NCBI GenBank assembly: GCA_963082975.1
Contig: OY720350.1
Coordinates: 48,686,734-48,750,733 of the forward strand
DNA from: Labia minor
Taxonomy: Eukaryota; Arthropoda; Insecta; Dermaptera; Spongiphoridae
Direction of reading: 5' to 3'
Length of the DNA: 64,000 nucleotides
The notes under the pieces were generated by a model. It did not search any database. It was not told the DNA's origin and worked only from the letters and a program-made list of their open reading frames with translations. This document shows positions 21,931 to 34,220 of the stretch, piece after piece (position 1 is the first letter of the stretch; each line of letters starts with the position of its first letter). The translations under genes and the position numbers were made by a program.

Positions 21931-22447
21931 TACGAGGGAAGGTCAATAAGTCCGTGACTTTTTGAATGAAACACAGGTTTATGGATAAAAAAAAATATTT
22001 TATTTTTCAACGTAGTCTCTTTTGAGCTCTATACACTTCGCTCAACGTTTGTGCAATTTTTTTATCCCTTCCAAAGAATTAGATTTGTCGAGGACATCAA
22101 AATAGGTACATATTTGTTTGTGAGATGATTTAATCCTTGAAGTCAAATCTCTTTCCGCCGAGCCATTTCTTTATGTTTGGAAATAAGAAATAGACACTCG
22201 GGGCTAAATCCGGAGAATAGGGCGGATGAGGAAGCAATTTGTATCTCAATTTACGGATTTTTGTCATGGAATTTGCACATTATGCTGATGAGAAATTACA
22301 TTTTTTTTCAAATGCGGTCGTTTTTTTAAATCGTCATTAAAGCGACCCAATAAGTTGAAAAAAAATATTCCCATTGATTTTTACCTCTTTGAAGGTAGTT
22401 AATGTGGATTATACCGCGAGCATCCTAAAAAACGGTCGCGATAACTT
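21931..22447 (-). mobile_element. mariner transposase, C-terminal relic with one TIR
   Basis: The left end at TA-CGAGGGAAGGTCAATAAGTCC is a mariner TIR. The minus strand gives, in broken frames, GGTATAATCCACATTAACTA (...GIIHINY), ECLFLISKHKEMARRKE / LFPNIKKWLGGKRF, then IKKLHKR and AKCIELKRDYVEK, the end of a mariner (D,D34D) transposase. The first ~half of the gene and the other TIR are missing. Several stops and frameshifts make it inactive. It abuts a LINE endonuclease relic at 22447. Confidence 0.85.
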
Positions 22448-22840
22448 GGCTGACAAATGCACCTAAGCACAGAATTAGATGAACATTGTTTCAATGTTGT
22501 TAAATCTTTCTTCTTTGTAGCATTGTCTAAGACCATGGTTCACATGCCTATTCTTGCATTGAGGTCCGCTAGAATAAGTGCATATCTATTGAACGGTGTT
22601 TTATCAATATATTCTAGTACAGCCATAAAATTCCTCATTTTCTTTCTTTGTTGTTTAATCTTCTAGTGAAATTGATTTAGTCGTTTTAAGAGATAATATG
22701 CTCTGAAATGTAATTATGTTCGTCAATGAAATTTTCGTGATTTATGTACCATATAATCTGAGCTACTTCTTCCTTAACTCTTGATTCTTTAGAAAATCCA
22801 TTGGAGAATAGTTTCTAGTTTTGGTATGGTATTATACCAC
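22448..22840 (-). mobile_element. LINE apurinic-like endonuclease relic
   Basis: A minus-strand frame gives MAVLEYIDKTPFNRYALILA followed by DLNARIGM, matching the GDFNARIG motif of the LINE endonuclease domain, with the usual Gly before Asp changed to Ala and a stop soon after the motif. It is likely the same LINE as the other remnants because the spacing to the reverse transcriptase cannot be tested. The 69-aa plus-strand frame here is its shadow. Confidence 0.65.
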
Positions 22841-25739
22841 ATCATTTCTTCTTATTTTATGATATTGCACAAATATCAATCTTATTTCTGAAAAGTTTAA
22901 CAATAAATTTAATTATTTATTCAAACTTAAAACTATTTTTTTATTAATATTTTAAATTTATTTATTTATTTATTAATATTTTTTTAATTTTATGTTTAAT
23001 GATCTCTTTTTGGAATTCCAATATAAATTTATACAACAATTTGATTGAATATAATATAAATTTGTAATAAAATTCATAAAGCAATAATCCTTGTGCAAAT
23101 CAGGCAAATTACAAAAAAACGTTTAATTTAATTTAATTTATGCATTTAAAATTTATGATGAATTTAAATATTTACGTTAAAGTTCAGAATTGGAGAGAGA
23201 AAAAAAAAAAATTGAAAGGTAGATCATTCTGACAACAGGTATTAAAAAAAAATTAAACAAGTTTTTTGGTGTTGTTGTTCGTTTGGTCTAGAAATTCGAT
23301 ACTAGAACTAAACACTTAACAAAAATTTGTAATTAAATGCCTATTTGTGAACAAGAACAGATTTATAGTTCACGACCAGACATTTTTATGTTCACAAATA
23401 AAAACATAGCTCCTTTTCATAGAGTCCATTATCACAAGTGATAAAAGAGCAAAATTGGCTATAAATGCTCAACAAGAGGTCGGCCAACAGGTAAAAAGGG
23501 CGGCTAGGAGGGAGAGAGAGATCAACGTGATTCCCACAACACAACTTCAATTTTATCCCTTTTTTATGGGCGATTTATTTATAATTTGAAGCTTTTATCT
23601 AAAACCTTTTCATAAAAAAAGTGTCACTTATTATTTAATGAAGATCCAATTGAGAAGACAAATATTCATAAAAAATCATTAAAAAATCCATCTAATGTCC
23701 TTTTAGGATATTTCAAATGACCTAGAAACCCTTTTATTTCTCACAAAGGTAGTGGAATTTTTTAAGAAAGTTTGATTTCCCATTTAATATTCCAATAAAA
23801 AAATGAATGTATTATTTTATAAAATTTAATCATAGGTATTCGAAAATTCTATTCTCTGGGCGGTTTAAATTTCCTAAGTCCTGATTTGAATGAATTAAAT
23901 TTTCTTTACAAAATCTCTGCGATATGAATTAAATTATAATTTATAAATAATATCTTTTAAATTAAAAGGTAATTTTATTAAAATTTCAATTCCAATAAAT
24001 GATGCGTAATAAAAAAAAATTGTAGATAAGTATATATATATAACCTTTAGAAATATAAAAATTTCCGCTAATAATGATTTTTCTATATAACGAATACATA
24101 GCTATCAATATAATTAGATTATATCGGATTATAAATTTAAAAAATTATATTTTTTAATTTTTTTCAAAATCATTAAAAACTATATTATATTATTAGAATT
24201 TGTAAGCTCAATTAAACATTGAATCTAAAAAAAAATATATAAAATATAATATTTATATTTTTTTCATAATTTTTATTTAATAAAATATTTATTGTTGATA
24301 TATTTCAAAGGGTAAGAGCGATTCGGCCTGTTTTAATGCCCTACGGTGTTATTGTAAAAAATTATTGAAATCATCAACAAATGTTTGAGAAATCAAAAAT
24401 TTCTTAGAGATGAATTTAAAAATATTATTTTTAAACCTTTTGATGATAATGGAGATGAATACTACTTCAGGCTTTACGGCTCTTGGCCTCACGTGAGTTC
24501 ATGATTTCCCCACTCAACCTTCTCAGTTTCTTATCTATCATTACATCTTATTTTTTTTACTTTTTCTACTGAAATTTCTAAAATTTAATTGTATTAATTT
24601 AAATTCCTGGGTATTTATTTTTATTCTTAGTCATAAATTAAAATTTATTATGGAATTGTTTAATTTTTGAATGACTACAACAATTTTTTCCCCATCTCTA
24701 TATTATATTTATTCTAAAAGGAAAACTCACCCTGAATGGAGACGGTATCTTTTAGACCAGATGGTCGGCGCCAAATTGATTTTTGAGAGAAAATCCATTC
24801 AACTGGTTTAAATTTCAAATCTATTAGAATCATTCAGATAGAATCTAATATCCACAGCCTAACGGAAAACGTGTTTCCATTGACATTCAATATTTTATGA
24901 TAAGATAAAAATTATATTTGTTTGTTTATTTATTTAAATTATTTAATTTATAATTATTATTAATTAATTAGATAAGATAAATTAATATATGCATTTTTCC
25001 CACTTATTTTTATATAACCTATACTTATATATAAAATGAAAATTAATTTCAAATATATATAACAATAGCTCGCCTACAAGTTATGCAACTGAATCCCCTT
25101 AATATCATAAAAATTAAATATTGTTCATGGTAAATTATAGAAATTTTGAAATTTCTAGATTATCATCTCTAAAATTTGGCTATTTTTGATTTTATAATTA
25201 TCTTTATATACATCTTGTTAAGATTATTAATTAATCAAAGCCTAATATATGTAGATCTTTTAGCTAATGTGACTTAATTCAAATTTATTACAGGATAGTT
25301 TACTTGTAAATACTTTTTGTAAAAATTAATAAATCTTATTGAATTTCATTCTAAATTTTAAGAATTTATTTATATATTATGAAAAGATTAGATGTCTAAT
25401 TTAAATTAATCTTAATAACTGATAAGGTTTGTATTAGATTTTTAATAAGTTCCTAATAAATTATTCAAAATTGTATTTCAACATTTTCATATATTTATAA
25501 TATTAATCTTATATATTTATTTACGAGTTCATATTCATGAAATTCTGAAAATTTTTTCAAAATTAAAACAAATATTTTTTTACATCATATCGATTTATCT
25601 TTAAATATCTTATATTTTAATTAATCTCTTAATTTATATGCCCTACATTAAATATTGTAATAGTAATTATAAATTTAAACATTCTGCCAAATAATATTGT
25701 GTTTTATTTTAATTACTGAATTTAATATTAATGAAATGC
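22841..25739. other. AT-rich filler with few complex patches
   Basis: No gene, RNA or repeat family seen. Slightly richer patches: 23390-23530, 24300-24345 (AAGAGCGATTCGGCCTG) and 24465-24530 (CTTTACGGCTCTTGGCCTCA). Confidence 0.45.
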
Positions 25740-26060
25740 TTTCATTTCCCTTTGGTCATCGAGCTGTCTGTAAATTTTCTAAACACATGTTGTTTGTTTA
25801 TGGACTAAAATCACGTATCAGTTGAGATGGAATCAGAGCTTTTAACTTTCCGATCGTAAAAATCAAGGTGAGCCTCATAATTTCTTCTATTATCTCAACA
25901 TGTTAACGAAGATGGGGGTTTGTCGGCTAATCTGGTACTACAATTTGTTTATTCAATGCACACACGAAGAGAGACCCTCCGCAGCTAAACCCAGAGGGTG
26001 ACCGCTCACGTTTAGAGAAAATTTCATTCTATATATCATTTGCTTCGATTTCATAGTTCA
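25740..26060. other. Unique GC-richer block, possible conserved non-coding sequence
   Basis: Complex stretch: TTTGGTCATCGAGCTGTCTG, GTTTATGGACTAAAATCACG, GTTAACGAAGATGGGGG, CGCAGCTAAACCCAGAGGGT, GACCGCTCACG. No coding frame of note. A regulatory role is speculation. Confidence 0.3.
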
Positions 26061-26259
26061 TTGATATCTCATCCATCATCTCGAAAGTGATAGAATGTTA
26101 TTATATATCCCATTTCCATTTTAAACAGAAACATTGTGCAATTCAAAATTCAACAAGTTATCAATAAATTAAAAGTAAATCCCATTTAAACTTGTCATAT
26201 GTAATTTTATCATATTAATTTACTAAGTAATAATTTCATTAGTACCTATTATATATATA

Positions 26260-26512
26260 CCAGCTGGTCAGAGCGCCTTCGGCGCTCTTCACACCTGGAC
26301 GGGTGCTCCGCCCCCTGTACTCCCGAGTGGTACATCGTATTTGGTTAAAAGTAGTAAAAGGTTTTCATCCATTTTGTTTCAATCATTATATTACATAAAA
26401 CATTCATTTCTCTTTGTGTTCTTATTTAAAATATATTTTAATTTAATCAGTAAATTAATTATATATATTATTATTGTAAATGTTATATCTATCTATATTA
26501 TATAATGTGTCC
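26260..26512 (-). mobile_element. Helitron 3' segment, 5'-truncated
   Basis: Contains only the Helitron 3' part: on the minus strand TATAGATAGATATAACATTT, the GATGAAAACCTTTTACTACT stretch, GGGGGCGGAGCACCCGTCC (first hairpin with changes), a perfect AGAGCGCC-GAA-GGCGCTCT hairpin (26270-26288) and the end GACCAGCTGG followed by T. CTGG still fits the Helitron 3' rule CTRR. It begins right at the LINE-tail junction seen in the other copies. Confidence 0.7.
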
Positions 26513-26627
26513 CTTCATACATTTTGAATTCATCCATAATATAATATCTTATATACTTACTGTCATTTAATTCTCCTACTATATATCGAATCGAATATAA
26601 AGATAAATCTTCTTTTAAACGTTGTGT

Positions 26628-26968
26628 GAAACAATTTCAAATAATTTAAATGTATATCAATTAATGAAATAAAAAAAAATCAAATATGAATATAATATAA
26701 ATATTTTTAATTTTATTTTAAGAATAGATATGTATATATCTCACAGGCGGTGGTTGTGACGTCACATATATACATTTAAATTTAGAAAAAAAAAACTAAT
26801 AAAGATGTAGTTTTCCTATGATGTGATCAATAAAACTCAATTTTTCTTTATAAATACTATCTCTGGTGTGAATTTCAAAAAAATCGTTAGAGCGGTTTTT
26901 GAGAACAAAGAAATAGAGAAACAGAGAAACAAACAAACAAATTTTACTCTCATAAGAAGATAAGATAT
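26628..26968 (-). mobile_element. Diverged relative of family A
   Basis: GAAACAATTTCAAATAATTT, then TTAATGAAATAAAAAAAAAT, TTTTTAATTTTATTTTAAG and GTGACGTCAC line up in order with the hairpin-side half of family A, but the core is different (AAATCGTTAGAGCGGTTTTT, ACAGAGAAACAAACAAAC). It has one TGACGTCA (26757-26764) instead of two. Confidence 0.6.
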
Positions 26969-28881
26969 ATATATATATAATTAAAAATTCTAACTATATA
27001 ATTATAACTTATATATATAATAATAGTACACAATAAATTAATAAAAAAAAACTACATATAGTTTAATTTGTGTTTTAAAATATGATATCAATTTATTTAA
27101 TCTATTTTATATTTTAATAAATAAAACTTTAAAAGAATCATATAATTTAATTGAAATAATAATAATTGAAGTATGAAAATAAATTCTTTAATTATATTAA
27201 ATAGAATTCATTAGAAACAATATAATTTATTATTATTTATTGATTTATTTTTAATTTTAATTTTTACATAATATTTTTAATTAAATACTATTTTTAAAAC
27301 ACTAATTAAATAAATTAAAAATTAATTCTTATTAATAGACAATTGATTATTTTAAGTTATTTATTATTTTTTGTTGAAATTTTGGAGTCATAAAGTTTTA
27401 ATACCATTCCGAATTTTAATATCAAAATTTTTTTTAAAAATATTTAAATAAATAAAAATTTAAAAATAATATGAAAAATCGATTTATCATCAATTATGTG
27501 AATATATACATAAAAAGTATGTCGAACTGCATTCTCCCAATAGATTGAGACTTTAGTGGAGAGTCAGAATTTTTCAGAAATTTTTTGAAAATAAAAATAT
27601 AAATAAATAAATTTATAGTAAATTCTATTTCTATTTTTAATACAATGTAGTTAAATTCAGTTGTAGTAAATATTGTAATTTTAATTTCATAATATGATTA
27701 ATTAATTAAGACGATAGAGAATAAAAGATTAATTAAATAGAATATCATAAATTGAAAAAGTGCTTAAAAAAGTAAATTTGAGTGTATAAAATTGTATATA
27801 TAATTTAATAATTTTGTCACAAATCTCTAACATATAAATTTAAATTTGTTATTTAAAATATTTTATATAATATACAATAATTTTTCGTTTCAAAATTTGC
27901 ATGAAATATAAAACGACTGAGTACATACTGTAAGTAAATTATAGATAAAATACATTACGCTTGATATTTATTTAATTCATAATATATATAATTATTCAAA
28001 AAATCATATCTTATTTAATTTTTTGATTATTGAAAAAAATAATGCTTATGATTTTGTTATAACTAATATACAAGTATAATAATAAATTATATTAGAATCA
28101 CAAAGTATATATATTTATAAAATAACCTATTATTTAAATAATTATGCACACTTTTGAGAAAATCTTATAGATCAACTAAATTCTTTTTAGAAAACATTGT
28201 ACCATAGTTGATAGATCAATTCTACATTCTTCGAATTGTTAGACAGAGGTTCTTCTTTTATTTTCATTTTTGTCCCATCACAAGAATAACAACTAAACAT
28301 TCTTTCAATTATATAAGATGTAAAAGAGTTGACGTGTGCAGGTGATATTTTATAAGATGAAAATATTCAGTAAATCAATTGCAATTTTTTTTTTTTTTTT
28401 TCAAAAATATAGTATTTGCTTGAGGAGTTGTTAAGTATGGGAATATTTCCAATACAAAGCATTCACTCATTCTATGAAAGTATCGTTGAATATTATGCGA
28501 ATTTCAATTATTTTTATGATACTCAGGTGTCTCTTTAGCTATTCAGTTTCATTTTTATCTGACCATGTGATTTATAAATTATATATATATATATATATTA
28601 AAAGGGTTTCTGCTTGAGAGTTGTGCCCAAGGGAAATAAATTTAATTTTCAACCCACACGCGGTGTGTATCCCTCCCAAAAGTCTCCCGACTTGCAACAC
28701 TCGAACGTAGTACAACTATTTCGACATAGATAGTTCATGTTCAACATTAACATAAACTTTTTTTCTCTCTCTCTCTCTCTCTCACTTTTTTTTAGATCAG
28801 TTGTGAAATTATAAATAATCCAATTATTATTAGATCACAAAGAACAAAATAAATAAATCAAAATTTTGGTAGCATAATAAT
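26969..28881. other. AT-rich filler; richer patch at 28610-28760
   Basis: No gene recognised. A (TA)n run lies near 28576-28599. The stretch TTGTGCCCAAGGGAAATAAA to TTGCAACACTCGAACGTAGT (28620-28720) is more complex. A (TC)n tract follows at 28766-28784. Confidence 0.45.
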
Positions 28882-29518
28882 TTTTTACCGACCGACGATA
28901 GTAAGAGAGGTATTGTTTTCACACCAAATTTCACATGTGGATATTTTTACATATCTCCACGAATCATGCATTTTCTAAACAGAAAAAAGTATTTTTAGCA
29001 TGATGTCTGTCCGTCTGTCCGTCTGTCCGTCCGTATAGATGTGTACAGCTTGAACGGCTCAACCGATTTTGATGAAATTTGGTATATTTACTTAATGCAT
29101 CAGTGGGATGAATTGATCAACTTTTGGTGCAATTCCGGAAACCGGAAGTGGTAGTATTAGCGATCGACGATAGGAAGGAAAGGGTTATTTTCACACCAAA
29201 GGAGATTTTTTTATATATCACCACGAATCATGCACTTTGTATTGGCTTTATCCTCGAGAAAAATCATATTTATTAGTTTTTTCTTGATTTAAAATTATAT
29301 GACGTCATCCAGCCATTCATGACGTCACAGCCTGGTCTTGCATATATATTATAAATAAAATAAAATTAAAAATGTTTATATTTATTATTTATGTATGCCT
29401 ATCTGTTTTTTATTACATTAATAGATATATGAAAATTATTTGAAATTGTTTCTGTAGCTGGAAATTAATTTATTTCAAACCGTCGGTCGGTTCGGACCTG
29501 GCCACAGGTCAACTTATT
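28882..29518 (+). mobile_element. Family A element, complete
   Basis: TTTTTACCGACCGACG start, (GTCTGTCC)n core (29005-29030), ACCGGAAGTGG, two TGACGTCA 20 bp apart (29300 and 29320), CGTCGGTCGGT, hairpin GACCTGGCCACAGGTC and AACTTATTTT end. It is very similar to the copy at 685-1334, including the GGTCTTGCATATATATTATA stretch, so the two may be of one subfamily. Confidence 0.85.
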
Positions 29519-31741
29519 TTAACTTTTGTTAGTTTACTATTTAAAATTTTAATTATTCATTAATCTTTTATTATAATATACATATATACTTAATATTATA
29601 TATCTTATATATTGGAAATTTAAATTTTAATAAATTATGTTTTTTATATTGTATTTTAAAATAATTATATTCAGCGTATTCCTTATTGAACCTCTAATAA
29701 TTCAATATAGGTAAATTAGTTTCCTGAAAAAAATAATTTAATTAATTTTGTATATCAAATAAATTATTTCCTGGTTTCAGCACGAGAGTCGGGAGAACAT
29801 AATAATTTCAAATATTTAATATATAATTTCTCACTATTATATGAAATACAAAGAAATGTAAAGATTGAGATAAGATATAAATGAATTGGATAAATATTAA
29901 AATTAATTAAATTAAATATATTATCGAAGAGGATCAAAATAAAAATCTTTTAAATGATTATATCAAAGGCTGTATTATATTGATGGAGGCGTGGTCAATA
30001 ACTTTAGAGAATATAAAATAAAAAGGGCTAGCGAGAAGTTTGTTTATAGAAAAACTAATTGGAAGTCGACTGAATGATCAATATATAAAGGTAGATAGAA
30101 AGGATTTTGAAGGAATTAGATCGAAGGTGTCGGAGCAAATAAAAGTATTCGGATGTTTAAACTGTTTTATTATACTAGAGTTCGGATTTCATTTTGGAAT
30201 CTGCCGAATATTTTATTTTAATGGAATTATTTCTCCTCGTAAATTATATGTGTTTGTTTTAATATATTAGATTTTTTACAGCTACAAAAAAGAAAAAGGG
30301 TAATTTATAATTTAATTAAATATAATAATTAATGATTCGTAATATATAAAAAAAAACAGCCATTTAAATGAGATAAAAAGAAGCATTCATATTTATTTAA
30401 TAGGAAAAACAATGAAAAAAATTGTGAAAGTTAATTCTAATAATTTATATTTCGTTATAAATGGAATTGAAAAAAAATATTTTCTCAAACAAATAATTTG
30501 ATTGAATATATTAAAAGCAAAAAGAAAATGATCACGCCTGAAAAGATATATTCAACTTTCCACGCGAAATGATTTGAAAAATATTGTATTTCTTTTTTTC
30601 AATCATTTTTGGAACACTTCACCCTCCTCTTTTCAACCATATTTTTTTTTTTTATTTTATCAAAACATTTTGATTTATCAATGTTCTACGACCCATCCAT
30701 TCATAAATCTCCGACTCGGCGCCTTTGCGACCTCCACGTTTTTACCAACACTGTTGTTGTTGTTGTTGTTGTTTTAATGTTGTCTGTGTTTGTTTAGAGG
30801 TCTCTCTTATCATATACTGATAAGTTAATTTAAAACTAGATTCAATTTCAATCGACTAATTGAATTATCATCAATCGGGGGATTTATATGGATAATTGAA
30901 AGATTATCAGAGTAAAGTAAAAAGAACAGAGCTCGGAAAAATATGGGGCTTACTAAAAAAAAGAAAATAGGTATTTGTTATGGCCAATTCTTTTTGTTTA
31001 TCGTTGAAATGGGGTATCAGGAGAATAATAATAATAATAATAATATTTTTTTTTTAAATCTTTCCCTTTTGACCGAAAATTGACGAAGTATTCAACCTGG
31101 CGATATTTATTATATATCAATTAAAATATAGTTTAATCTAAATTGAATATTTATAAAAATGATAAAAGTACATATATAAAATACCAAAAAAAAATAAAAT
31201 TTGTATTTATTTAATATCATAATTTTTATATAAATAAATTATTGTTTAGTTTATATTTTATATTTTTTTTTTTTATTTTTTTATTTTATCGGTCATTCGT
31301 CTTTCCCACTATCTCTTTCACTCATTAATTAAACTATTTATTAAAATAAAATTATTTCAAAAAAAAAAATTGAATTTGTGAACAGAAATAGATACTTTGT
31401 AACGAGAATAAATAAATTATTGATAAGACAGATTGATTTCTTTTTTTTTTATTTAAACAATATTATCGAATATTGACTTAATATCGTTAAAAGGTTTGCT
31501 TAATCGAGATTGTATGTATTGTTCTCACACGAGTGAATTAAAGGAAGAAAAAGATTATTATATGTTTAAAGCGGCATTCCTTAAATGATATATGCATTTA
31601 TTTAACAACATTTAAAATGGTTTTCCAGACTAATCTCAAATCCGTTCCAAAAATGTATTATGTATTTATTTTATTCAAAAATATATTACAAACAAATATT
31701 CAATAATAATAAAATTTTGAAACAAAGATGGTAATCTAATA
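29519..31741. other. AT-rich filler
   Basis: No gene recognised. A (GTT)n run lies at 30750-30772 next to a richer patch (TCCGACTCGGCGCCTTTGCG). Small frames at 30040-30270 and 30574-30797 look like chance. Confidence 0.5.
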
Positions 31742-31815
31742 CAGTGTGGCGTAGGGAAACGGGAAATTTTGAACCCGTTCCCCTGCATCACCCTGTATAA
31801 TAATAAAATTTCCGT
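31742..31815. repeat. Palindromic repeat J, copy 1
   Basis: A stem of GGGAAACGGG (31754-31763) and CCCGTTCCC (31774-31782) inside outer GTGGCG...; followed by ATAATAATAAAATTTCCGTG. The same arrangement recurs at 32262-32335 on the other side of a family A fragment. Confidence 0.65.
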
Positions 31816-31949
31816 GTATAATAATAAAATCTCCATGTGTATCCGCGGCACATAACAAATATGGTTGCTTCAGGAACGTATAACGTTGACGAACGTTTCA
31901 AATGGTGCCCTTCACGGAATTACACCTCCCACTGTATCAATATATTAGA

Positions 31950-32175
31950 ATTCAATTCATCATACTGATGCATTAAGTAAATATACCAAATTTCGACAAA
32001 ATCCGTTGAGCTGTTCAAGCTGTACACTTCTATACGGGCGGACAGAAGGACAGACATGATGCTAAAAATACTTTTTTCTGTTAAGAAAATGCATGATTCG
32101 TGGAGTTATGTAAAAATCTCAACATGTGAAATTTGGTTTGAAAACAATACCTCCCTTACTATCGTCGGTCGGTAA
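31950..32175 (-). mobile_element. Family A fragment
   Basis: The 5' third of a family A element, reverse-oriented: ATACTGATGCATTAAGTAAA, TACCAAATTTCGACAAAATC, a shortened GGACAGA core, and the end ACTATCGTCGGTCGGTAA. The half with the paired TGACGTCA sites and the hairpin is missing. Confidence 0.8.
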
Positions 32176-32261
32176 TAAAAACATTTATAAATATAAATAT
32201 ATAGTATATATATATATATATTTAGCAATTTTATATATTATATTATTTTATATATATACGG

Positions 32262-32335
32262 ATGGCGCAGACTAATGGGAAATTTCGAACCCGTTCCCCT
32301 TCGCCACTCTGAATAATAATAAAATTTCCGGGTAT
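32262..32335. repeat. Palindromic repeat J, copy 2
   Basis: TGGCG ... TGGGAAATTTCGAACCCGTT ... CGCCA, followed by ATAATAATAAAATTTCCGGG as in copy 1. GGGTTCGAA resembles a Pol III B-box, but no tRNA-like fold could be drawn. Confidence 0.65.
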
Positions 32336-33394
32336 TTTAATAAGTCTTTAAGTACTCAAAATAATTTCAATATAAATATATGCTTATCTAGTTATATTAA
32401 AAACAAAATATTTCTACAATATTATTTTGTGATTCAAATTTAAATTCAATTTTCCTTCCCTCCTCATATGATAATTATTTTGAGAATTGTGACTTATATA
32501 CAGCATTAATTTATATTTGTATATTTTTATTTTATTTTTTTAATAAACTACAACCATAATACATAATATATGTATATTTTTGAATGTTTTGTTCTGGGAG
32601 AAGACACCACCCACAGGACTATTAAATCGTTTACTAATATCAATCTTTATTTTATTCTTAGAAATATATTATTTTATTATCTAATTAAATTTTTTTTTTT
32701 TTGTTTATTCATTCGATTAATGAATAAACCATTTTCTTATATAAATTTATAAAATGAACTAAGCCATGGAAGGGATTATCATTTATACAAAAAAATCATA
32801 CTTAAAAAAAACTTTACGATAAGAAAATTAGAGCAAATAAATAAAAAAAAATTCAATCTCAATATTTAAATATAAATTATATATAATTAATTATTTAATT
32901 AATCAATTAAATAGAAATTAATGTATGATGAAAGAGTGATATTACGCAAAATGATTTGGAGATTGAAAAGAAAAAATAAATCAATCAACAAAAGAGCAAA
33001 GCATTTAGTGAATTGAAAAATAATAGAGGGTCTGTCATGTTGAATTATACCCATTTTGGTTAATAGCAATCGGATCTGACTGTGGGTGGAATAGTTAAGT
33101 AGGAGCAGGCGTGTTGCTGCCCTGCACATGCTTATTGAAATTCTAATACAAAGCCAAGTGGTGATAAATATTAAAATACCTACAACGCATATTATGCAAT
33201 TCGATTTAATCATCTCTTTTAGAAAAGAATGCTCGGCTTCTGGATGGTTAAGAATATTAAAAATAAATGATTGCAAAAAAAAATTCATTTAAATTAGTTG
33301 TATTATGCTATTGCGCTTATCAAAGGGCCACTCCACTTTATCATGTTTTCATTTTATTAAATATATTTCTAATCATTAGTTTATATTTTTTCAA
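32336..33394 (-). other. AT-rich region with a possible exon on the minus strand
   Basis: A 129-codon minus-strand frame (32899-33288) covers a stretch of better complexity at 33030-33250. It gives NCIICVVGILIFITTWLCIR (membrane-like) and then MCRAATRLLLLNYSTHSQIR and LLLTKMGIIQHDRP. Possible splice sites exist on the minus strand (acceptor ...TGTGCAG before GGCAGCAACACGCC and donor AATGG/GTATAA), bounding about 70 nt. I recognise no family. It may be a small exon of an unseen gene or chance. Confidence 0.25.
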
Positions 33395-33834
33395 AAAATC
33401 TGGAGTGTCTCCACTCGACTATCTCGCAAATTTGAATTGGATTAAATAACATATATTATATTTAAATTAAATTTAATTAATTATAAATTATAAATTAAAA
33501 TTAATAAATAATATTTTTTAAATCAGCGCATGTTTGGCTCTTTATTGATGAAATCACGTTACGTGCTGGTGCGTGATTGGCAAAAAATAGAAAAAATTAA
33601 TTCCGGTACTTTCAGCGATGCAATCAAGCTGTTAGTCTATATATAGCCGTTTTATACAATTTACAATCATGTGAAAAACTATCAAAGATATATCTTTATT
33701 TTTACGGTCAGTTTAGAGGAAAAAAATGAAAACATGGTAATGGTTCTCTTCCGAATAAGTTCGAATTTTGAATAATGCCCGTGTACCAAATTTCATGATT
33801 CTAGCTCAAACCGTTTTGGCGCGTAATCTTGTCT

Positions 33835-33868
<34 letters not shown>

Positions 33869-33958
33869 TTTTCTCAAACTTAGTGAAAATGACTCAGGGA
33901 CCTTCAAAACATATAAAGACATCAAAATCTCGACATCCAAATTTTTCTGACGAGATAG
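33395..33958 (-). mobile_element. Family B element, near-complete
   Basis: Reverse-oriented copy from the 3' hairpin TGGAG-TGT-CTCCA (33401-33413) to TCTGACGAGATAGTA. The core is (CA)n at 33839-33866. Part of the GTTGATAGAAAACTATG stretch is deleted near 33758, and the 5' GCGATCACG region is reduced. Confidence 0.85.
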
Positions 33959-34075
33959 TAAAAAAAATCTATCTATTTGTAAAAGGAAACTTAAAACATA
34001 AAACTGATTACAAATCAATGGAATGTTGAATTAGTTTTTCACTGTAGATTTATTTCAATATATAATTTAAACTAT

Positions 34076-34220
34076 ATGTGCCCTGTTAGTGAACTTAAAA
34101 GATCTTGGAAGCAGCATCAATATTCCTCCAACCGTTCCAATCCTGAGCCATTGTCATCTAATTCCTCTCCTCTCTCACAAATCTCATATATATATTTTAT
34201 TATATTGTCTGTATAATATA
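34076..34220 (-). mobile_element. Old LINE 3' fragment
   Basis: TTAGTGAACTTAAAAGATCT, then TTGGAAGCAGCATCA, CCTCCAACCGTTCCAATCCT and GAGCCATTGTCATCTAATTC line up with the tail-side coding sequence of the other LINE copies. It is strongly diverged. Confidence 0.6.

Noticed and set aside
22457-22666. 69-aa plus-strand frame
   Set aside because: It is the reverse shadow of a LINE endonuclease relic on the minus strand.
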